This document shows positions 58,888 through 64,000 of a stretch of 64,000 nucleotides of DNA, piece after piece (the stretch's first letter is position 1; the number at the start of each line of letters is the position of its first letter). A program made the translations under genes and the position numbers. This DNA comes from Flavobacterium frigoris PS1 (GTDB taxonomy: Bacteria > Bacteroidota > Bacteroidia > Flavobacteriales > Flavobacteriaceae), in NCBI RefSeq assembly GCF_000252125.1, contig NZ_AHKF01000025.1, forward strand, positions 1 to 64,000. Direction: 5' to 3'. The notes beneath the pieces are model-generated. The model saw only the letters and a program-made list of their open reading frames with translations, did no database searches and was not told the DNA's origin.

Positions 58888-59730
58888 TTACTCATACCAA
58901 TCGCTTGTGTCAATTAAAAAATCCTCAATTTCAACAGTTGCATCCTCTAAAGTTTTATTTATTTCAACATTTATATTACAATTAAAAGGGAATGAAGTGT
59001 GCATTTCGGCTCCAATATCTTTTCTCAAATCACTATTTGAGCCCCATTGAAGTCTAACATACACAACACCATCAGTTTCAATTTTCATTGTTTTACTTTC
59101 AATTTTAGATATGTGATATTTTGTTGGTGAAATTTCTTCTAAATTATGATGCGTAGCTAAAATATCAACACTATCAGCTATTTCGTAAAGACTATGTTGT
59201 ATAAATTCATCTTGAATTTTTTCATATAGTTCGTCGATAATTATATTGTGTGTATTTTCAATGGTTTCTGCAAATTTTTTAAATGCAGATAAAATTTGTT
59301 CTGTATATCTGTCAATATTTACTTGAGAAACGTCAAAGGTTTTAGGGTTTATATGAGTATATTTATTCAATATTTCTACACAATCCTTTATTTCTTTTTT
59401 CCTTTGTATAATTGTTTCAATTTCAATAATTTCTTCATCTACAAACTTATCAGTCAATCCACCTTGAATAGCATATTTAATCCTTTCGCCTCTTGAAATT
59501 TGTCCCGCTATTTCAGTTTCATTTTTATACCAAACACATTTTTGAACTTCCTCATCAGGCGATAGATTATGCAGAAAATGTCTTGATAATTCTCTAATGC
59601 TGTAAGCAAAATTATTAAATCTAATTTTATTGTTTTTTTCTTTTAAATTTTCAAGACTTGCATCAAAAAGATCTTTCTCAAATTGACTTTTGAGTAGTGT
59701 TTTTATCTGACTTATTTCTGTGCTTTCCAT
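58888..59730 (-). CDS. Possible pPIWI-associating nuclease-like protein
   Basis: 280 residues. The stretch FNNFAYSIRELSRHFLHNLS, then KCVWYKNETEIAGQISRGER and IKYAIQGGLTDKFVDEEI resembles the predicted pPIWI-associating nuclease family (pP_pnuc), as I remember it. Next comes KYTHINPKTFDVS and a C-terminal beta-rich region. No argonaute or PIWI gene is in the window. If the match is right this is a defence gene in an isolated cassette. Arms: GTTGGCGGTAG (left) and TTATCGCTAAC (right). Confidence in the family is low. Confidence 0.5.
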   Translation of the reverse strand: MESTEISQIKTLLKSQFEKDLFDASLENLKEKNNKIRFNNFAYSIRELSRHFLHNLSPDEEVQKCVWYKNETEIAGQISRGERIKYAIQGGLTDKFVDEEIIEIETIIQRKKEIKDCVEILNKYTHINPKTFDVSQVNIDRYTEQILSAFKKFAETIENTHNIIIDELYEKIQDEFIQHSLYEIADSVDILATHHNLEEISPTKYHISKIESKTMKIETDGVVYVRLQWGSNSDLRKDIGAEMHTSFPFNCNINVEINKTLEDATVEIEDFLIDTSDWYE

Positions 59731-59756
59731 TTAGTTTTTCGTTTTTTTTTTGCGTA

Positions 59757-59925
59757 TTATCGCTAACGTCAGTCGTCCGGATAACTATCGAATTAAAAAC
59801 CTTCAAAATAACTTTCTTTTGTTAATTAGGAAATAAATATACAGGATTTAAACTACCTCCAGTTCCGTTCAACACTGGTTTCATTGTTCGTATTGCGCAC
59901 GCAACGAAAACTTAGCTGTTATAGC
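59757..59925. repeat. Cassette-boundary element D (attC-like)
   Basis: Left arm TTATCGCTAAC (59757-59767), then GTCAGTCGTCCGGATAACTA, TTAGGAAATAAATATACAGG, GTTCCGTTCAACACTGG and a hairpin with GTTTCATTGTTCGTATTGCG / CGCAACGAAAAC. CTTAGCTGTT (59911-59920) and right arm GTTATAGC (59918-59925). Confidence 0.78.
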
Positions 59926-59932
59926 AGTTGTA

Positions 59933-60775
59933 TTATTCTATTTCAAATCCTTTAAATTGTAAATAGCGTATTTCCTCGAGCCTTTCAGAAAATTCAACGA
60001 AACTGTCTGAGAAAAAATCCACAATATCAACAACAGTTGCAGCAAGAAATCTTCTAGCTAATAATATGCATTGGATACAATACTGAATATCCATTTCTGA
60101 ACCGATACCTCTGCCATTCTCATTATCAATTCGTTCGATCGACATTGGTAACGGATGAACTAAGTTTGAAAGAAGCCTATAAATTTTTATTAAATCATTA
60201 CAAATAGGTAAACTATTCTCAAAGTCAGATTTGGTTCTATACATTTCAGAAAATTTAAGGGCCTTATTCCGGTTTGATACAGATAGATTATTTAAGTATG
60301 GATGATTTTTAATTTGCTTTTTTTGGTTAATAATTCCTTCAAAAAATTCTTTATATTCTTCATCACCTTCTTCAATTTTTCTAATGTTGAACCACTCAAT
60401 ATTTCTATGTAATTGTAAAATGAGAAATCGTAATTCAGCTTCATCATCAGAAATTTTTTCTAAACCAAAATAATGTAAAGCTAAATAACCCTCAACTAGA
60501 TTTCGTGTAATTGAAGCAATTGATAAAACATCCCATAATTCTGTATCGTAAGAAGTCGTTTTTTGGGGTTTAGGAAAAATACGACTAAGAGAAAAAGCGA
60601 TTACAGTTTGTCTTGTGAAAATTTTCATTCCACGTACACCGCGCCCATCAGCATCAATTCCTCCTTGACATATAGAAATATCGGCAATAAAGCATAGTAC
60701 TTTATTATAAAGTTCTAATTCCTCAAGAAAGGAAATTTCAGAATCTGTAAGTTCTCTTGGTAATTGTTCATTCAT
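59933..60775 (-). CDS. Unknown helical protein (DUF5677-like)
   Basis: 280 residues, all helical. LWDVLSIASITRNLVEGYLA, LHYFGLEKISDDEAELRFLI and KIYRLLSNLVHPLPMSIERI with a late His-Pro pair fit the general look of DUF5677-type proteins. This is a weak match. Members of that group occur in toxin and defence contexts but have no known activity. Cassette arms GTTATAGC (59918-59925) and GCTATAAC (60797-60804) are exact complements. Confidence 0.5.
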   Translation of the reverse strand: MNEQLPRELTDSEISFLEELELYNKVLCFIADISICQGGIDADGRGVRGMKIFTRQTVIAFSLSRIFPKPQKTTSYDTELWDVLSIASITRNLVEGYLALHYFGLEKISDDEAELRFLILQLHRNIEWFNIRKIEEGDEEYKEFFEGIINQKKQIKNHPYLNNLSVSNRNKALKFSEMYRTKSDFENSLPICNDLIKIYRLLSNLVHPLPMSIERIDNENGRGIGSEMDIQYCIQCILLARRFLAATVVDIVDFFSDSFVEFSERLEEIRYLQFKGFEIE

Positions 60776-60796
60776 AGATCAAAGTTGATACAATTG

Positions 60797-61002
60797 GCTA
60801 TAACGTCCAGGCTATGGTTAGTACGGGAATTAAAATTACAGAATTTCCGAATTAGCACTTAGTCAAAACTTTTTATTTTATTTTATTTTATCTTTTCATT
60901 TTTAAAGCCAAATCAAAAAGATTTGGCGGACTTAGTAAATAAACAATTCACTTTGGATTAAGTACCAAAACCCGTATTAATTATAGCTTTTGTTGTAAAA
61001 CG
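60797..61002. repeat. Cassette-boundary element E (second attC-like family)
   Basis: Left arm GGCTATAAC (60796-60804), then GTCCAGGCTATGG. The middle has an A/T-rich hairpin AAAGCCAAATC / GATTTGGCGGAC, and AAGTACCAAAACCCGTATTA, ATTATAGC near the right end. Right arm GTTGTAAAACG (60992-61002). It shares the AAGCCAAAT...ATTTGGCGG hairpin with element F, and lacks the CTTAGCTGTT and CCGTTCAAC words of A-D. Confidence 0.7.
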
Positions 61003-61004
61003 TT

Positions 61005-61676
61005 TTAAGTAAATATTATTAATGCTATAATTATTATTGGAGTGATAATTATCATCGATAAATGCCAAGCATATATATTTAAATTAAGTTTTCTTTCAAT
61101 TTTTTTGATTTCCTTCTCGGTAAAAACTTCTTCAAAATAATCTAAATTTTTAATTCTGAATGTGTCGTAATCAATATCATCATGATTATCATATTTATTT
61201 AGAATGCTTTGATATTTGTTATTAATCTCAAAACAAAAGTCACTTATTTCAGATTCACTTATTTCAGATTCACTTTTTTCACCTTCTAAGGTTTTGAATG
61301 TTCTTAATCTATTGTAAATTTCAGCTAATTCAAGTCCACAACTATGGAAATTAAAAGCTCTTAATTTATAGTCTTGATTACTCTCGTGCATACTAACAAC
61401 AAGTAATAATATAGATAAAGCTGTGACTAGGTAACTGATGATATTATCATCAGAATTTTGATTAATATTATAGACAGAAAATAAACTAGCAATAATTAAA
61501 TATGCAGATAAAATAGAAACACTAATATTTGATAACTTTGACTTTTTCTTAAATCGACTATCAGCATTAAATCTAGTTCCTTTTGTGCACCATATTTTAT
61601 GATTTAATTCTTCAAGAAATGTTTTATCTAGGTATTCTTTAGACTTTATTCTTTTGTTTTTATCAGATTGCTCCAT
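61005..61676 (-). CDS. SLATT-domain membrane protein
   Basis: 223 residues. Two membrane helices near residues 48-70 (LSNISVSILSAYLIIASLFS) and 80-100 (IISYLVTALSILLLVVSMHE), followed by the SLATT signature: SNQDYKLRAFNFHSCGLELA, EIYNRLRTFK. A helical tail and one C-terminal helix (AWHLSMIIITPIIIIALIIF). SLATT proteins are predicted pore-forming effectors of nucleotide-based and reverse-transcriptase-linked defence systems. Here no partner gene is adjacent. Arms: GTTGTAAAAC (60992-61001) and GTTTTACAAC (61745-61754), exact complements. Confidence 0.75.
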   Translation of the reverse strand: MEQSDKNKRIKSKEYLDKTFLEELNHKIWCTKGTRFNADSRFKKKSKLSNISVSILSAYLIIASLFSVYNINQNSDDNIISYLVTALSILLLVVSMHESNQDYKLRAFNFHSCGLELAEIYNRLRTFKTLEGEKSESEISESEISDFCFEINNKYQSILNKYDNHDDIDYDTFRIKNLDYFEEVFTEKEIKKIERKLNLNIYAWHLSMIIITPIIIIALIIFT

Positions 61677-61744
61677 ATGATTTGCAATATCAGCATTAAT
61701 TTATTTATGAATAACTCTTGAGTTTACAATTTCTTTCTTTTAAT

Positions 61745-61944
61745 GTTTTACAACGGTCTTGTGTATGGAACGTAGCGTGTAAAAAAACGCTAACTTTTCG
61801 GATTAAACACGAGCCCAATTTTTAAATTTTTCTTTTTATCTTAATACTCTCAAAAGCCAAATTTAAAAATTTGGCGGTCTTTGCAAATGAGTACGAATCA
61901 CTGGATTAAACACTTATTAGCTATGTTTTATACACATTGTTATA
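61745..61944. repeat. Cassette-boundary element F (second attC-like family)
   Basis: Left arm GTTTTACAAC (61745-61754), then GGTCTTGTGTATGGAACG and ACGCTAACTTTTCGGATTAA. The hairpin AAAGCCAAATTTAAAAATTT, GGCGGTC lies in the middle, then ACTGGATTAAACACTTATTA, GCTATG. Right arm GTTATATC (61937-61944), which overlaps the stop codon of the next gene. Confidence 0.7.
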
Positions 61945-62785
61945 TCGCGTTTATCTCTTTTAATTCAAATTCTGATTCTTCAGGATTTACTTCTGCGTAT
62001 CTTAAATTTGTAATTTTAACAGCCCCATTTTTTTTAATGACAGAACATTCAAGAACTTCAATTAATTCCATTTTTTCATCTACTGTTTCAGGCTTTATTG
62101 AAACACAAAGACCTTTATAATCAGCTCTGACACTTGGATAAATTACTCCATCACATTGATTAATTACTCTTTCAGTTAATAAAGCACTAATTAGATAATC
62201 TCTCTCGCTATTAATTTTCGGTTTAGAGAATTCAGATGATATAAATTCTTGAAATAGAATTGCATTATTCTTTTCATCATTGATGTGTTCTAAGAATTTA
62301 TGATAGCCCTCGGTCATCTCTTTAAAAAAAGCAATTTTGTTTAATTCGGTTGCAGGGTCAATAATAGATAATAACGATATGGTTTCTTTTACTCTCCATT
62401 TACCAAATACTATTGTTTCTTCTCCATCAGGAAAATCTATGTTTCTTAAAAAGTCGCTTATTTCACAGGCTCCAATAATTCTTTCATTTGGCACTTCTAT
62501 TTCACCTCGTATTTCTGGGATAACCGCCCCATAAAACATAGTTTGTCTTGGTGTACTTGCTCTTTGAAAACTATTATTAAATTGTTCTGGAGTATAAGAA
62601 AGTTCGGAATTTAGGTTAACTGTTTGTCCTTTACTAATTCTACGAGCTCTATGGATTATTTTTCCTTCATGATAGTCTGTAATTGGAGCAGGAAGAAATC
62701 TAAGTTTATCAAATATATTAAGTACATCCTTTTCAGAAGCTTTTTCTAAATCTAAATTCTTAAATCTTTCAATTATTTCGTTCAT
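61940..62785 (-). CDS. Unknown protein, possible RES-type enzyme
   Basis: 281 residues. IIHRARRISKGQTVNL near residue 45 (Arg in an R-A-R context), SYTPEQFNNSFQRASTPRQT, MFYGAVIPEIRGEIEV, and the later QCDGVIYPSVRADYKGLCVS. RES-domain toxins (NAD+-degrading) have an N-terminal xxRAR, a central Ser/Arg block and a GVxYPSVR-like stretch, so a distant match is plausible. No Xre antitoxin is next to it. Arms: GTTATATCGC (left, 61937-61946) and GCTATATAAC (right, 62797-62806). Confidence 0.5.
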   Translation of the reverse strand: MNEIIERFKNLDLEKASEKDVLNIFDKLRFLPAPITDYHEGKIIHRARRISKGQTVNLNSELSYTPEQFNNSFQRASTPRQTMFYGAVIPEIRGEIEVPNERIIGACEISDFLRNIDFPDGEETIVFGKWRVKETISLLSIIDPATELNKIAFFKEMTEGYHKFLEHINDEKNNAILFQEFISSEFSKPKINSERDYLISALLTERVINQCDGVIYPSVRADYKGLCVSIKPETVDEKMELIEVLECSVIKKNGAVKITNLRYAEVNPEESEFELKEINAI

Positions 62786-62796
62786 ATTATTTTAAT

Positions 62797-63105
62797 GCTA
62801 TATAACGTCACCAGTCTGTGAACAAACCAGCGTTTTACTACTCCAAATATAACAAAATACTTGTATAAAAAGAGGATTATTCTTATTTTTAAGAAGGCAA
62901 CACATCACAGGAATTCCCCGACATCAAACGCCTTTTTCAAGCTTAGAAGAAGCAGTAACTTCCGATAATCAGGTCCTAAATTTTCGACTCCTTTTAGGGA
63001 AGGGGTAAAACGAAAATTTCGCTCACTTTTCACTACCTCCAGTTCCGTTCAACCTGAGTTTCATTGTTCGTGCTACGCACGCAACAAGCCCTAACTGTTA
63101 TATCC
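62797..63105. repeat. Cassette-boundary element G (attC-like, with inserted X repeat)
   Basis: Left arm GCTATATAAC (62797-62806), GTCACCAGTCTGTG. Then the X repeat copy 3, then CTCCAGTTCCGTTCAACCTG, AGTTTCATTGTTCGTGCTAC, GCACGCAACAAGCCCTAACT and right arm GTTATATCC (63097-63105). It is 309 bases long because the X repeat sits in the middle. Confidence 0.7.
62831..63012. repeat. X repeat, copy 3, inside element G
   Basis: TAAAAAGAGGATTATTCTTA, TTTTTAAGAAGGCAACACAT, CACAGGAATTCCCCGACATC, AAACGCCTTTTTCAAGCTTA, GAAGAAGC, CTAAATTTTCGACTCC. It matches the 53941-54100 copy over about 150 bases. Between the flanking parts of element G it looks like an insertion. Confidence 0.65.
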
Positions 63106-63112
63106 AGGCAAT

Positions 63113-63864
63113 CTATGCTCCAGGATCTGGATGAAAAAGCTTTTTTAAATCGCTCAAATCTCCACGATTAAAATTTTTATATTGCGACCAACAACTACAA
63201 TTAACTAAACTATTTTTGTGTCTCAGATGTTTCGGTACATCCTCAAATTCATTTTTAGTTAATTCTTCTAAAAGTTTTTCTGTGACTATGTCAGACAGAT
63301 AAGTTTCATTGCCATTATAATTAACTGAAACATTTGGATTGTCAAGTATGAATTTATTCAGAAATGGACGTAAAGGAAGTTTCCCATTAATGTCTTTTAA
63401 AATTAACATTGATCCAACATCCTTTAGTTTATTTCCCCTTTTATATTTGTCTTTGAATTCATCTAAATCAGAATAGTACCAATCTTTTTCCGATTGCGTG
63501 GAATTCCAATGTACTGGATTAACTTTTGTAATTCTAACATTATTCACGTGTTCCGATTTAAGTAACTCCACATTGAAAGAAAATACTAGTGGACCGTATT
63601 TGTTCCTTCTATTAAATACGGTATGTATATCCATTGCATCTAAAAATATCCCGTCCCAAATATCAAATTTTTTATCTTTCTCATCAGAATATTGACCTGT
63701 TTGGAATAAATTATTGTCAACAACATATTTTCGAGATAAAAGCGATTTTTCATTTAAGAAAGAAATTGACGTCGCAATAGTATTTGCATGATATAAGTTT
63801 TCAATTCCTTTTTCATAAAAATTTCGAATAATTTATTTTTATCTAAGTCAAATTCTGTAGCCAT
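63113..63864 (-). pseudogene. Conserved unknown protein, 5' end frameshifted
   Basis: Reading from an ATG at 63864 gives MATEFDLDKNK, then stops. The frame resumes as IIRNFYEKGIENLYHANTIA, TSISFLNEKSLLSRKYVV, IWDGIFLDAMDIHTVFNRRN, KYGPLVFSFNVELL and continues to 63113. Adding one A in the run near 63832-63834 would join the two into one 250-residue protein. A LYHxxxxxxxxxILxxxxLLS start and a DIHxxxNxxNxYGPLxF block are visible. This may be a DarT-like or other ADP-ribosylating fold, but I cannot assign it. Cassette arms: GTTATATCC (left, 63097-63105) and GCATATAAC (right, 63880-63888). Confidence 0.6.
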
Positions 63865-63879
63865 ATTTTCTGTTTGCTT

Positions 63880-64000
63880 GCATATAACTTCTCGTCTTAC
63901 TACAGCGTGTTTGGGACTAAATTAAGCCCATTATTCGGATTTGCCAAATCATTCCAAATACAAACTATTTTCAAATTAAGCCAATCCGTCAAAACCCTTA
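63880..64000. repeat. Cassette-boundary element H, cut by window edge
   Basis: Left arm GCATATAAC (63880-63888), then TTCTCGTCTTACTACAGCG, GGGACTAAATTAAGCCCATT, ATTCGGATTTGCCAAATC. The ATTCGGA / TTTGCCAAATC parts match family 2 (elements E and F). The right end lies outside the window, so the array continues. Confidence 0.6.

Noticed and set aside
52654-64000. CRISPR array
   Set aside because: The repeats are 160-310 bp and flank genes; there are no short regular repeats with unique spacers anywhere in the window.

Overview
The window is chromosomal DNA of a low-GC Bacteroidota, most likely a Flavobacterium or close relative. The evidence is a type IX secretion C-terminal sorting domain, many promoters with the Bacteroidota -7 box TAnnTTTG, a fused ResB-CcsA cytochrome c maturation protein, a SusC-like TonB receptor with an N-terminal carboxypeptidase-D-like domain, families common in Flavobacteriia (DUF2911, DUF1684, DUF2520) and CTnDOT-type tra genes. 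There is one tRNA gene (tRNA-Arg), no rRNA and no CRISPR array.

Layout. Positions 1-26.6 kb are mostly core genome. They hold a truncated surface adhesin-like gene, a small T9SS cargo protein, ccsA, and a housekeeping run (DUF2520 protein, KdsC-like phosphatase, UbiA prenyltransferase, Maf, MscS-like channel, AI-2E-type permease, an outer-membrane barrel). Next come a pair of tandem secreted paralogues behind sigma-54-like promoters, a PIG-L deacetylase/mini-protein/sodium symporter operon, DUF2911, HAD, TcdA, TatD, DUF1684 and MFS genes, a BlaI/M56 sensor pair with three MecI-type operators, a 46-residue mini-protein, and apt. Positions 26.7-about 45.4 kb are an integrated element next to tRNA-Arg(ACG). 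A large serine recombinase reads antisense into the 3' part of the tRNA. It is followed by a compact Bacteroidota type IV secretion cluster (traN-M-L-K-J, three related TraI-like proteins, VirB4-type traG, traF, traE) and by regulators (AraC type, TPR/HTH type) and a lipoprotein. No relaxase or coupling protein is visible. Positions 45.4-52.6 kb hold a histone H1-like gene, a hipA remnant, a TonB receptor/PepSY iron-uptake pair, a GNAT remnant, and a flavodoxin-fold oxidoreductase/dehydrogenase/Crp locus.

The most unusual part is about 52.6 kb to the right edge. Single genes or gene pairs are separated by related 160-310 bp intergenic elements. Each gene unit is bounded by its own short inverted repeat (plus strand: GTT... 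on one side, ...AAC on the other). The arm sequence changes from unit to unit but matches within a unit. Just inside the elements lie conserved words (CTTAGCTGTT, CCGTTCAAC, AAATATAC) and an internal hairpin. This is the architecture of integron gene cassettes with attC sites, but the sites are long and non-canonical and no integrase gene is in the window. The cargo looks like defence or conflict genes: a HicB/HicA pair, a SLATT membrane protein, a possible pPIWI-associated nuclease, a possible RES-type enzyme, and unknown proteins. All but HicBA point the same way. Two further intergenic repeat families (called X and Y here) lie in the same region.

All product names come from reading the translated sequence and recalling families. 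No database search was run.
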